In this document: one piece after another, positions 7,773 to 13,975 of the stretch | Layout of the letters: each line of letters starts with the position of its first letter | How positions within the stretch are numbered: the first letter of the stretch is position 1 | Assembly: GCA_934631995.1 (NCBI GenBank) | Contig: CAKTYF010000028.1 | Span: 1 to 19,697, forward strand | From: an uncultured Eggerthellaceae bacterium | Lineage (GTDB): Bacteria > Actinomycetota > Coriobacteriia > Coriobacteriales > Eggerthellaceae | Reading direction: 5' to 3' | Length of the DNA stretch: 19,697 nt | Made by a program: the position numbers and the translations under genes | The notes under the pieces: model-generated | Database searches by the model: none | Seen by the model: only the letters and a program-made list of their open reading frames with translations | Told to the model about the DNA's origin: nothing

Positions 7773-7968
7773 CAAAGGTTTTGTGCCGCTTTATCTGCTT
7801 TTCGCCAAAAAACGGGCGATGCGAAACAAAAAAGAGGGAGAATACGTAATCGCGCCTGGCGCAGCGCTCTTGCGTGTTTGCGGGGGCGTGCATGAAGGCG
7901 TGCAGGAAAAGCAGCGGTAAAACTTGCGAGAAACCGCGAAGGATTCAAGAAGGGAAGCAAAAGCGAAG

Positions 7969-8553
7969 ATGCTGATGCAGGGACAAAGCGACCGAAGCGC
8001 GTGTGGGCAGCGTTCTTGCAGCCAGGGCTCTTGCAGCCAAAGTTCTCGTGGTCAAAGTGCGCGCAACGGCTCTTCGCAATCGCGATTTTCAAGCGCCCTT
8101 GCGCAATGGGAAGCGTCCAGCAACGGGCAGTTTTTCTTTGTTTTGGCGCTTGCGGGTTTTTGCGGCGCGCTTTTTCGCTTCTTCATGCAGAGCCTGCCCC
8201 TGCCGTGGGTGGATGGCTTTCCTGTATCGACGATTGTAGTGAATACGCTGGGATCGTTTCTTATCGTTGTTGTCTTTTGCGCAGGTCAGCGTGCTCATTT
8301 GTTGTCTCCGGCGCTGGTGAAGGTGATCAATCGGGGATTCCTTGGTGCGTTTACTACGCTGAGCGCCGTTTGCGTTGATGCCGATGAACTGCTTGCTTCC
8401 GGAAACGATTTTGGCGCATTTCTGCATATTGCGCTGACGTTTGTTTTGTCGTTTGGCGCAGCGCTTGCGGCTATGCGAATTTTCGGCGCGCATCATGCGA
8501 CGGCGGCCAATGGGTTGTGTGCGTCCCTCACGGAAGCTGGTGAGCGTTTATGA
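7969..8553 (+). CDS. crcB: CrcB/Fluc family fluoride ion channel, first subunit
   Basis: This is a four-helix membrane protein that exports fluoride. Core motifs are FVLALAGFCGALFRFF, then STIVVNTLGSFLIVVV (the NxxG pore helix), and GFLGAFTTLSAVCVDADEL, equivalent to the family G-GFTTFST segment. The N-terminus is unusual: about 45 residues rich in Ser, Gln and Cys, partly encoded by a tandem repeat of a CTTGCAGCCA-type unit. The start is uncertain: the ATG at 7969 is used, with a purine-rich but distant site; a TTG at 7924 and an ATG at 7975 are alternatives. Its TGA overlaps the ATG of the next crcB gene, so the two are coupled and probably form a heterodimer, as known for paired crcB genes. 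Confidence 0.87.
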   Translation: MLMQGQSDRSACGQRSCSQGSCSQSSRGQSARNGSSQSRFSSALAQWEASSNGQFFFVLALAGFCGALFRFFMQSLPLPWVDGFPVSTIVVNTLGSFLIVVVFCAGQRAHLLSPALVKVINRGFLGAFTTLSAVCVDADELLASGNDFGAFLHIALTFVLSFGAALAAMRIFGAHHATAANGLCASLTEAGERL

Positions 8554-8993
8554 GTAGCTTGCTTCTAGCGTTGTGTGTTGGTTTGGGTGGCGCGGGTGGC
8601 GCGGTGTGCCGTTCGTATGCTCTTGATGCTATCGATTCTTTGATCGCGAAACGGAAGGCGGCTCATCGCATGCCGACCCGTTTTGACGGCGTTTGCTCGT
8701 GGCTTCCCGTGGCGGTGTTTTTGGTGAACGCGATAGCTTGTTTTCTTGCGGGTGTTTTCGGGGGACTTGGTGTTCAAGGATGCGCCCAGGCCTTTCTGCT
8801 CGCAGGGTTCTGTGGAGGATTTTCCACGTTGTCCACGGTGAATCTTGATGCGGCGCGTCTTTTCGCGGGGCAGATTAACGGTGCAGGTCAATCGGCATTA
8901 GCTGCTGGACGCACCCACGCGGCACTCTATCTTTTCGCGACGTACGCTGTAGCCCTTGGCGCCGCAGCTCTGGGTTTGTTCCTTACTCTTTAG
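8550..8993 (+). CDS. crcB: CrcB/Fluc family fluoride ion channel, second subunit
   Basis: A 147-residue membrane protein with the CrcB fold: LCVGLGGAGGAVCRSYALD in helix 1, FLVNAIACFLAGVFGGLG in helix 2 (pore Asn), and AGFCGGFSTLSTVNLDAARL, a close match to the family GFCGGFTTFST break in helix 3, then a last helix near the C-terminus. A polar loop of about 25 residues sits between helices 1 and 2. It starts in an ATGA overlap with the first crcB gene. The two proteins differ clearly in sequence, which fits two obligate non-identical subunits rather than a recent duplication. No fluoride riboswitch was recognised upstream. Confidence 0.92.
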   Translation: MSSLLLALCVGLGGAGGAVCRSYALDAIDSLIAKRKAAHRMPTRFDGVCSWLPVAVFLVNAIACFLAGVFGGLGVQGCAQAFLLAGFCGGFSTLSTVNLDAARLFAGQINGAGQSALAAGRTHAALYLFATYAVALGAAALGLFLTL

Positions 8994-9003
8994 CCTCGTC
9001 GCT

Positions 9004-9035
9004 TGTTGTCAAATTACCCCACCTTTTGTCAACAA
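9004..9035 (+). repeat. 32-base dispersed imperfect palindrome, copy 1
   Basis: This segment is identical, base for base, to the reverse complement of 15574-15605. It is an imperfect palindrome: TGTTG-T-CAAA pairs with TTTG-T-CAACA around a T/C-rich centre. It lies 11 bases past the stop of the second crcB gene, where it could act as a weak terminator, but the second copy sits upstream of genes, so a terminator role does not explain both. Confidence 0.75.
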
Positions 9036-9159
9036 TTCCTGGTATTTCAGCGTATCCGTGCCGCTCTAATTGTCGCAGTCTTTCTCGTCGCTTTTGCTAA
9101 TGGCGTTACGATGGGCGGTGTCTACTCCCATTTCTTCCATGTTGTTGAAGAATGGCTCC

Positions 9160-9353
9160 CAAATTCGAAGTTGTATAAGGTTGGAAGTAGGTCAAGGGTT
9201 CGGATTGGGGCGATTTACGTCGGGCGTGCGCTCCACGCAAAATCCAGTTCGGTAAAACCCCAGTTCAGAACTATTCCCAATTAGAGCATATTTTGTCCTC
9301 TGATCAATCCTTGCGTTTCCACCTACTTCCAACCTTACACAACTTCGAATTTG
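9160..9353. repeat. MITE-like inverted repeat element, 33-base arms
   Basis: The arms 9160-9192 and 9321-9353 are complementary at 32 of 33 positions, separated by 128 bases. Weaker similarity continues outside the arms for some 15 bases. The interior has no open frame of note. Size (194 bases), near-perfect arms and lack of coding potential fit a miniature inverted-repeat element or a long RNA hairpin. The innermost bases are GTAGGT and ACCTAC, as in the element at 19274-19440. No target-site duplication was recognised. Confidence 0.65.
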
Positions 9354-9414
9354 ACCCCGGTTTTCCAACAATGCGCTTTCAAATCGGGCGAAGCGGGTCG
9401 GTTTTTGCGGGGAA

Positions 9415-9442
9415 GGTGAAAAAGACCCCGTCACTTTTTCAC
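9415..9442. repeat. GGTGAAAAAG hairpin repeat, copy 1
   Basis: The sequence runs GGTGAAAAAG, a CCCC-containing centre, then CACTTTTTCAC. It is the same as the reverse complement of 16296-16325 apart from one missing C and the last base. The A/T-rich stem could terminate transcription in either direction, which fits its place between convergent genes. Confidence 0.65.
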
Positions 9443-9540
9443 TCGCTCCCATACAGTTCGATTTCGATAAACCGCGCCCCAGAAACGGGAGGCGTTTTAG
9501 TCCGACCGGGTACCCTCTTCTTCTCTTGTGTGCGAATGCC

Positions 9541-10509
9541 CTACTGTCCGATGTATTTCTTGAGCACCGGTTCCAGGGCGTTCTTGCTCGCGTTGAGCGC
9601 ATCGTAGTTCTGGGCGTCCCACGCGTCGCACATGGCGCTCAGGTGCCGGTCTATGGAGGACGCGTCATCCGATGCTTCCTGGTTGGCCTCCGCCATCTTG
9701 GCGAAGCTCATCATGGGGCAGGTATCGGTTAAGATACTGGTTCCCGCACCCGTTGCCGGGCCGGACATGAGCGATATCCCGAACTGTGCATCCTCCGAGA
9801 AGAGGACCTTGGCAGCGACGAGGCCTGCCAATGCCGATGGGGTGTTTCCTGCCGCCGAGGCCGTTGAGGACTTGGCGAGGAGGGTCCAGGCGAGGTTGCC
9901 TCTGCTGTACATGGATCGCGCTAGCTGGTAGGCGTCCGGGTCCTTCTCGACCTCGAAGATGGCATCGGGGATGGCGACGGTCTTAAGCTTCTCGGGCGAC
10001 ACCTCTAATCTGTCGTCGGCGCATCCATCGATGCCGAGCTTCAGCGTGCCCTTCTCCTTGAGGTCGGCGGCAGTAATCAGGAAGCATGCGAGGACCCTCA
10101 CCGGGTCCGATCCGGCATCGAGCGTCAGGCTTCCGCTCGCCGGCGTGTAGCCGCTATGCTCCATGAACGTCTCGACCTGTTCCGGCAGGTCCTGATCGTA
10201 GATGCTGCCCTTGTAGTCGTTCCCTGATCCGTAGGACATGGTGCACGAGAGGAAGCCGCCCCAGTTCTTGTTCGTTGAGTTCTCGATATCGAACACGCAC
10301 ATGACAAGCTTGCGGGTGTTGGGGATCGATGAGAAATCGACCCCCGCGGAAATCGTCTCGTCGGTCGGCTCGACGACGAAGGCGCCGAGCAGTTTGAAAA
10401 CTGATTCGTCTTCGCTGCTTGCCGGCGTGAACGAGCAGCCGGCCAGTCCCATAACCCCAAGGGCGGTTGCGCAGAGGAACCCCCTGCGAGTCAAATCGGT
10501 ATCTATCAT
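9541..10509 (-). CDS. Tat-exported lipoprotein of unknown function
   Basis: A protein of about 322 residues. The N-terminus DTDLTRRGFLCATALGVMG is a twin-arginine signal (TRRGFL) ending in a lipobox LAGC, so it should be exported folded and lipid-anchored outside the membrane. The mature domain (VFKLLGAFVVEPTDETISAG onward) is not one I recognise; it has a beta-rich first half and an Ala-rich helical second half ending in ALNASKNALEPVLKKYIG. The ATG at 10509 has AAAGG upstream and places the signal correctly. Codon choice is strikingly C/G-ending (CTC, GTC, GCC, GAG) compared with the neighbours, and the gene lies in a repeat-rich patch, so acquisition by transfer is likely. Confidence 0.8.
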   Translation of the reverse strand: MIDTDLTRRGFLCATALGVMGLAGCSFTPASSEDESVFKLLGAFVVEPTDETISAGVDFSSIPNTRKLVMCVFDIENSTNKNWGGFLSCTMSYGSGNDYKGSIYDQDLPEQVETFMEHSGYTPASGSLTLDAGSDPVRVLACFLITAADLKEKGTLKLGIDGCADDRLEVSPEKLKTVAIPDAIFEVEKDPDAYQLARSMYSRGNLAWTLLAKSSTASAAGNTPSALAGLVAAKVLFSEDAQFGISLMSGPATGAGTSILTDTCPMMSFAKMAEANQEASDDASSIDRHLSAMCDAWDAQNYDALNASKNALEPVLKKYIGQ

Positions 10510-10530
10510 CGGCAGCACCTTTCGCACTCG

Positions 10531-10680
10531 GTGAACGACAACGGCGGCACGGCGCACGGATATTTCAACAGCTATCCAGTAAATACCGCCCTGATTACTT
10601 TAATTTTGGATGATGACGGCGTATTTGTCGATCATGAAACCCGCGTTCAAAAGTATCTGCTTAGCATGACGAAGAGATAA
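10531..10680 (+). pseudogene. Possible C-terminal remnant of an unidentified gene
   Basis: A 49-codon plus-strand frame ending in TAA at 10678 reads like real protein from GYFNSYPVNTALITLILDDD to ETRVQKYLLSMTKR, with AT-richer composition than its surroundings. It has no clear start or ribosome site; GTG at 10531 is only the first in-frame candidate and lies near the 5' end of the divergent lipoprotein gene. It may be the tail of a gene whose front was replaced when the lipoprotein gene arrived. I do not recognise the family. Confidence 0.3.
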
Positions 10681-10698
10681 AATATACCTAGATCAGAG

Positions 10699-10779
10699 GT
10701 GGAGGTTACAAAAGCGAATCTACTGGACTATGGGAGGCAGCTCGAGTTGTATGAGGGAGGTTTTTATGAAAGTAGATAA
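10699..10779 (+). CDS. Short open frame upstream of the 71-residue gene (doubtful)
   Basis: A 26-codon frame (GTG start) reads VEVTKANLLDYGRQLELYEG and ends in TAA at 10777-10779, 14 bases inside the next gene, so coupling is possible. It is in the same frame as the remnant ending at 10680. The start has only a weak purine-rich site. It could be a small peptide or more debris of a broken gene. Confidence 0.25.
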   Translation: MEVTKANLLDYGRQLELYEGGFYESR

Positions 10780-10981
10780 ATCAGAAGTTATCAAGTTCGG
10801 GGACACTCCATATACGGTGCTGTTTCTTGATGAAAAAAGACCTATTTCGGACTGGAGAAGTATCGTTATTGATGGAACTGAGTATGAATTCGTTTTTAAT
10901 TCTGGCATAAGCAACAACGACCATGCTGTATGCATAAAAGGCGATTATGGGTTTGACGGAAAGACAGTATCGTTTACGTAG
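10766..10981 (+). CDS. Small hypothetical protein, 71 residues
   Basis: The ATG at 10766 has a strong GGGAGG 7 bases upstream, so translation is likely. The product starts MKVDKSEVIKFGDTPYTVLF and is soluble, acidic and beta-strand rich (FGDTPYTVLFLD, IVIDGTEYEFVFN, AVCIKGDYGFDGKTVSFT). No signal peptide, membrane segment or known motif is visible. The base composition is AT-richer than the neighbours, which suggests transfer. A good terminator follows about 30 bases after the stop. Function unknown. Confidence 0.7.
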   Translation: MKVDKSEVIKFGDTPYTVLFLDEKRPISDWRSIVIDGTEYEFVFNSGISNNDHAVCIKGDYGFDGKTVSFT

Positions 10982-11009
10982 AGCTGATTTACATATGATC
11001 AGAAATTCG

Positions 11010-11032
11010 AACCCGCTTCGGCGGGTTTTCTT
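11010..11032 (+). terminator. Rho-independent terminator of the 71-residue gene
   Basis: A stem ACCCGC-TTCG-GCGGGT (11011-11026) with a stable tetraloop is followed by TTTCTT. It lies 29 bases after the stop codon. Confidence 0.85.
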
Positions 11033-11074
11033 ATGCCCCGGGCACGGCGGTAAACTGCCCGAGACCATGGAATC

Positions 11075-11104
11075 AAGGCGCATCCGGATCGGGGCGCCTT
11101 TTTT
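11075..11104 (+). terminator. Second terminator-like hairpin in tandem
   Basis: AAGGCGC (11075-11081) pairs with GCGCCTT (11094-11100), and six T residues follow from 11099. It repeats the layout of the terminator at 11010: each is followed within a few bases by an ATGCCC(C)GGGCACGG motif (11033 and 11105). Confidence 0.65.
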
Positions 11105-11215
11105 CATGCCCGGGCACGGGCATCCACGCGGCGGCGGTTCACGCGAGACACGACTACGCGAAAGCGGGAAAGGGAGGGACATCGGCTGAGCGAAATCAGG
11201 AAAGAGTGCGCCCGT

Positions 11216-11995
11216 CTAGCAGCTTGCGACCAGGTCTTTTATCACTTCGCCGGCAATGATAAGGCCGGCAACGCTTGGTACGAATGACACCGATCCAGGG
11301 GGCGTTTTCTGATTGGGGGAAAAGCCTGCGGCGGCAAGTTCCTGCGCGCTGGGTTTGTGCGGCTCTTCTTTCGAGTAGACGCACTTCAGGTGCTCAACGC
11401 CGCGAGCGCGCAGCTCCTTGCGCATGACTTTCGCCAGGCGGCAAACAGAGGTGTCGCAAAGGTCAGCAACCTCAAGGCGTGTAGGGTCAAGCTTGTTGCC
11501 TGCGCCCATGGCGCTGATGATGGGCGTGTTCGCTTCTCGTGCCGCAAGTACCAGGTCGATCTTCGCGGTCACCGTGTCAATGGCGTCCACCACGTAATCG
11601 TACTGCGCGAAGTCGAACTCATCGCGCGCTTCAGGGAGGTAGAAGCATTGGCGCGCGGTAACACGGCATGCGGGGTTGATTGATGCGATGCGCTGCGCCA
11701 TGACCTGCACTTTTGCTTGACCCACGGTATCATGCGTTGCAATGATCTGGCGGTTGATATTCGTGATGTCAACGGTGTCAGCATCCACGATGGTCAAAGC
11801 GCCCACGCCGGCACGCGCCAGCGCCTCAACCGCGAATCCGCCTACGCCGCCAACACCGAACACGCAAACATGAGCGCGCGCCAACGCGACAACGCCCGCT
11901 TCTCCCAAGAGCAATTGCGTGCGGGCGAAGGGGTTCTGCTCTGCTGGTGCTGCGTTTTCCTGTGCGTCCATTGCGTTCGTTTCTTTCTGATTCAT
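11216..11995 (-). CDS. tcdA: TcdA-like tRNA threonylcarbamoyladenosine dehydratase (E1-like, ThiF/HesA)
   Basis: An E1-like enzyme of about 259 residues that uses ATP. TcdA cyclises t6A37 in tRNA to ct6A. Motifs: ARTQLLLGEAGVVALARAHV, the nucleotide loop VFGVGGVGGFAVEALARAGV, IVDADTVDITNINRQI with the catalytic Arg, INPACRVTA, YVVDAIDTVTAKIDL, MGAGNKLDPTRLEVADL and the closing VPSVAGLIIAGEVI. The C-terminus ends in a Cys, as is common in this branch. The start is uncertain: ATG 11995 is used, ATG 11971 is equally possible; neither has a strong ribosome site. It is the last gene after a zinc-ribbon gene (28 bases away) and a ferredoxin-like gene. Confidence 0.88.
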   Translation of the reverse strand: MNQKETNAMDAQENAAPAEQNPFARTQLLLGEAGVVALARAHVCVFGVGGVGGFAVEALARAGVGALTIVDADTVDITNINRQIIATHDTVGQAKVQVMAQRIASINPACRVTARQCFYLPEARDEFDFAQYDYVVDAIDTVTAKIDLVLAAREANTPIISAMGAGNKLDPTRLEVADLCDTSVCRLAKVMRKELRARGVEHLKCVYSKEEPHKPSAQELAAAGFSPNQKTPPGSVSFVPSVAGLIIAGEVIKDLVASC

Positions 11996-12023
11996 AGCAG
12001 CATGGTTCCGTTCGTGCTGTTTT

Positions 12024-12329
12024 TTATTCTTGCTCAGCTTTTCTCTGTTCGGCAGCTTCGCGTGCGGCGGCTTCCTGAGCTGCCTGTTTGCGCTCTTTTT
12101 GCGACTTCGCAATTGCCATAAGCTGCTCGTAGCGCTCATCGCCCACGCACTGGCGAGCATACGCGCACCACTGAACGCAATTCAGCGAGTCGTTGTAAAT
12201 CACGAATCCGCAGTTTTCGCACGTGGCGTCCGCATCGATGGAGAAAATCTCAATTTCGTGGCCGCATTGCGGGCACGTGCGTTCCTCAACGGTGATATCC
12301 GCTTTTCCCTGGCATCCTTGCAGTACCAT
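12024..12329 (-). CDS. Small zinc-ribbon protein with a Cys-rich second motif
   Basis: A 101-residue protein. Residues 19-43 form a zinc ribbon (CPQCGHEIEIFSIDADATCE, then NCG), with two CxxC pairs. It is followed by LNCVQWCAYARQCVGDERYE, three more Cys in a C-x3-C-x5-C spacing, which might bind a second metal or an Fe-S cluster. The last 25 residues are a charged Ala/Glu/Arg/Gln helix (probable coiled coil). The ATG at 12329 has AAGGA 3 bases upstream. Placed between the ferredoxin-like gene and tcdA, it may be an accessory protein of an Fe-S or sulfur process; this is inferred. Confidence 0.8.
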   Translation of the reverse strand: MVLQGCQGKADITVEERTCPQCGHEIEIFSIDADATCENCGFVIYNDSLNCVQWCAYARQCVGDERYEQLMAIAKSQKERKQAAQEAAAREAAEQRKAEQE

Positions 12330-12419
12330 GGTGTCCTTCTTTCTTCCCGGTGCCGGCGTGCGGTTTTCGCCTCCCTGATGGTCGGGCGGCTTGGGCCGTT
12401 CGCTAACCTTCGCGCGCTT

Positions 12420-13115
12420 TTATTCCAAGATGTCGCCCGAAATCGAAATGGTGACAACGTTCAACGCAATATTTTTGCCGCACGCCTCGATTGCTTGCTT
12501 GATGGCGAACTCCATGCCGCCGCAGCACGGCACTTCCATGCGGGTGAGCGTGATGCTTTTGATGCTGTTCGTGGCGAAGATCTGCGTGAGCTTGTCGGCG
12601 TAGTTCACCGCATCGAGCTTGGGGCAACCCATAAGCACCGTTTTGCCCGCCATGAAATCCTGGTGGAAATTCGCGTAAGCGTAGGCGGTGCAATCGGCGG
12701 CAATCAGCAGGTCCGCATCGGCGAAAACCGGCGCGTTGACGGGCGCAAGCTTTATCTGGATGGGCCAGTTATGAAGCTGGGAAGCAACGGATACGCCCGC
12801 AGCAGGGGAAGGGGTCGCGCCTGCCGCGTTGCCCTCGACGGCTTCGTTCGCGGTGCCTGTGGCCAAGGTTGCCGTTAGTGCTTGCTGGTTCGCTTTCACG
12901 GCGGCGGCATCGTAGTCGGCTGCTTCGCGTTGCTCGAACGTGATGGCTCCGGTGGGGCAGGCGGGAAGGCAGTCGCCCAGGCCGTCGCAGTAGCCGTCGC
13001 GCAGCAGCTGGGCTTTTCCGTTGATCATGCCAATGGCGCCCTCGTGGCAAGCGCTTGCGCACGCGCCGCAACCGTTGCAAAGATCTTGGTCAATGTGGAT
13101 AATCTGGCGAATCAT
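12420..13115 (-). CDS. 4Fe-4S ferredoxin-type protein with C-terminal CCG domain
   Basis: A protein of about 231 residues. The N-terminus starts MIRQIIHIDQDLCNGCGACA and holds two ferredoxin motifs: CNGCGACASACHEGAI, and CDGLGDCLPACPTGAI in which the second Cys of the usual CxxCxxCxxxC is Leu. A linker rich in Ala/Thr/Gly follows (about residues 95-130). The C-terminal domain has LIAADCTAYAYANFH, MGCPKLDAVNYADKL and MEVPCCGGMEFAIKQAIE; the CCG recalls cluster-binding motifs of heterodisulfide reductase-type proteins, which might supply missing ligands. The ATG at 13115 has an AGGAG at ideal spacing. It heads an apparent operon with the zinc-ribbon and tcdA genes. Likely role: cytoplasmic electron carrier or redox sensor. 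Confidence 0.85.
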   Translation of the reverse strand: MIRQIIHIDQDLCNGCGACASACHEGAIGMINGKAQLLRDGYCDGLGDCLPACPTGAITFEQREAADYDAAAVKANQQALTATLATGTANEAVEGNAAGATPSPAAGVSVASQLHNWPIQIKLAPVNAPVFADADLLIAADCTAYAYANFHQDFMAGKTVLMGCPKLDAVNYADKLTQIFATNSIKSITLTRMEVPCCGGMEFAIKQAIEACGKNIALNVVTISISGDILE

Positions 13116-13270
13116 ACGTGCTCCTATCTTTTCTCTTGCGTTTGAACTGCGGGAACGCTGGTGATTTTGCACTTGCGTCGGCCCCTCTTTTGCGCTTGTG
13201 CCGGATTCGCTTTTATGCCCGCGCTGCCGATGCATCCCCACTTGTTTCTCCGCATGTTTTTTCCACCGCC

Positions 13271-13330
13271 ATTATAGGGATTGTGGAAGGTCCATGTGCC
13301 GAAAGGGCTCATCCGTCACGTTTTCGTGAC
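13271..13330 (-). promoter_or_regulatory. Promoter with upstream palindrome for the ferredoxin operon
   Basis: A perfect TATAAT lies on the minus strand at 13271-13276 but has no -35. A palindrome GTCACG-TTTT-CGTGAC (13315-13330) is centred about 58 bases upstream of the expected start near 13264, close to the position used by class I Crp/Fnr-type activators. The leader would be about 150 bases. This is motif-based inference. Confidence 0.45.
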
Positions 13331-13514
13331 AAAGGTAAACCCCGGCAGCTTCCAGGCCGGCCACTGCAGCTTCTTTTGCTCCTTGCATTAGCGTCGCCGC
13401 TTGCCGCCGCAGACGCTGGGGTTAGTGTTCGTGGGCAGCTCCAGGGCTGCTTCTCGTGCAGCTTCGTTCTCCTGTTGCCGTTGCTCGCGTTCCCGCCATT
13501 CTCGCGTGCTGCTT

Positions 13515-13556
13515 AAAAAAATCCCAGCTGTCCAAGAACTGACACAGCTGGGATTT
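13515..13556 (-). terminator. Strong terminator for leftward transcription
   Basis: A perfect 13-base stem (AAATCCCAGCTGT at 13519-13531 with its complement at 13544-13556) has a 12-base loop; on the minus strand it runs into a T-run (plus-strand A residues 13515-13521). The nearest minus-strand gene upstream is the 5'-nucleotidase, whose stop is 379 bases away, so its message would run antisense through the small plus-strand gene. On the plus strand TTTCTTGTTT follows, so some rightward termination is possible. Confidence 0.8.
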
Positions 13557-13645
13557 CTTGTTTGCCTATTATGCATGAAAACAAAACGAAGCAACCCTTC
13601 ACCTGAAATCCTACCTGAAATGCAGGTAACACAAGGAGGCACCCC

Positions 13646-13975
13646 ATGTTAGAGCTGTTTTTCGTGTTCTTTTTTCTTCTGCTTGTTGCGGCAGCTTTCC
13701 CGTTTTTGGTGCTGTTTGACACATGTCGCTCGATCCGCACGGCACCCCATGCAGCGCACGCCTTGGCACGCGGCGCTGCTCGTAGCGCCTCTCGCAAAAC
13801 CGCGCGCAGTGTCACGCAAGCACGCGCGCATTGTGCGGCCCGCATTGCCACGCGTCGCACCGCATCCTGCGCCGCCAGCAGCGACGCCTGCGATACCGCT
13901 TGCAACGTTGCAGGCAAAAGGGAAGAGCAGCGCGTTAATCCTTCAGCACCAGGCGACCTTCAACGCTGCGCTTAA
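13646..13975 (+). CDS. Small Ala/Arg-rich membrane protein, unknown function
   Basis: A 109-residue product. The ATG at 13646 has a near-perfect AAGGAGG 6 bases upstream, the strongest initiation site on this strand in the region. Residues 2-24 form one membrane helix (LELFFVFFFLLLVAAAFPFL and a few more). The rest is a basic, Ala-, Arg- and His-rich tail (AARSASRKTARSVTQARAHC), with five Cys residues, probably cytoplasmic by the positive-inside rule. It overlaps the 3' end of the 5'-nucleotidase gene tail-to-tail by 41 bases. The tail could be partly a shadow of the opposite strand, but the signal and helix look genuine. No family recognised. Confidence 0.55.
   Translation: MLELFFVFFFLLLVAAAFPFLVLFDTCRSIRTAPHAAHALARGAARSASRKTARSVTQARAHCAARIATRRTASCAASSDACDTACNVAGKREEQRVNPSAPGDLQRCA

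Larger units (their letters stand above)
8994..9540. other. Gene-free stretch between convergent crcB and lipoprotein genes
   Basis: About 550 bases hold no credible gene. Both flanking genes end here. The stretch contains three repeat structures described separately: the 32-base palindrome at 9004-9035, the long inverted repeat 9160-9353 and the GGTGAAAAAG hairpin at 9415-9442. The density of repeats suggests an insertion-tolerant site. Confidence 0.7.
13116..13645. other. Gene-free stretch upstream of the ferredoxin operon
   Basis: About 530 bases with no credible gene. It holds the ferredoxin promoter and palindrome, a strong minus-strand terminator at 13515-13556, and the ribosome site of the small membrane protein gene. 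A minus-strand frame at about 13388-13510 reads as a charged helical tail (EQRQQENEAAREAALELP) resembling the tail of the zinc-ribbon protein, but it has no start and may be debris. Confidence 0.6.

Noticed and set aside
7706..7968. Fluoride riboswitch ahead of crcB
   Set aside because: A GGCGATG occurs near 7815 but the following pairing and conserved core of the crcB motif are missing. A covariance search would settle it.
7706..8092. N-terminal extension of fructose-bisphosphatase (frame open to 8092)
   Set aside because: It overlaps the divergent crcB gene and its composition is unlike protein. The ATG at 7705 has a good ribosome site and starts the conserved motif.
9193..9320. Phase-variable (invertible) promoter between the 33-base inverted repeats
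   Set aside because: A weak promoter can be drawn on the minus strand (TTGATC, 16 bases, TCTAAT), but both neighbouring genes end toward it, so no gene would be switched. No invertase gene is nearby.
10781..11182. Minus-strand 133-codon frame over the tandem terminators
   Set aside because: It is antisense to the 71-residue gene and runs through both terminator hairpins. The repeated peptide in it only reflects the repeated DNA motif.
13388..13642. Minus-strand 84-codon frame with a charged helical tail
   Set aside because: The end resembles the zinc-ribbon protein tail, but the frame runs through a strong terminator and has no start. At most it is debris.
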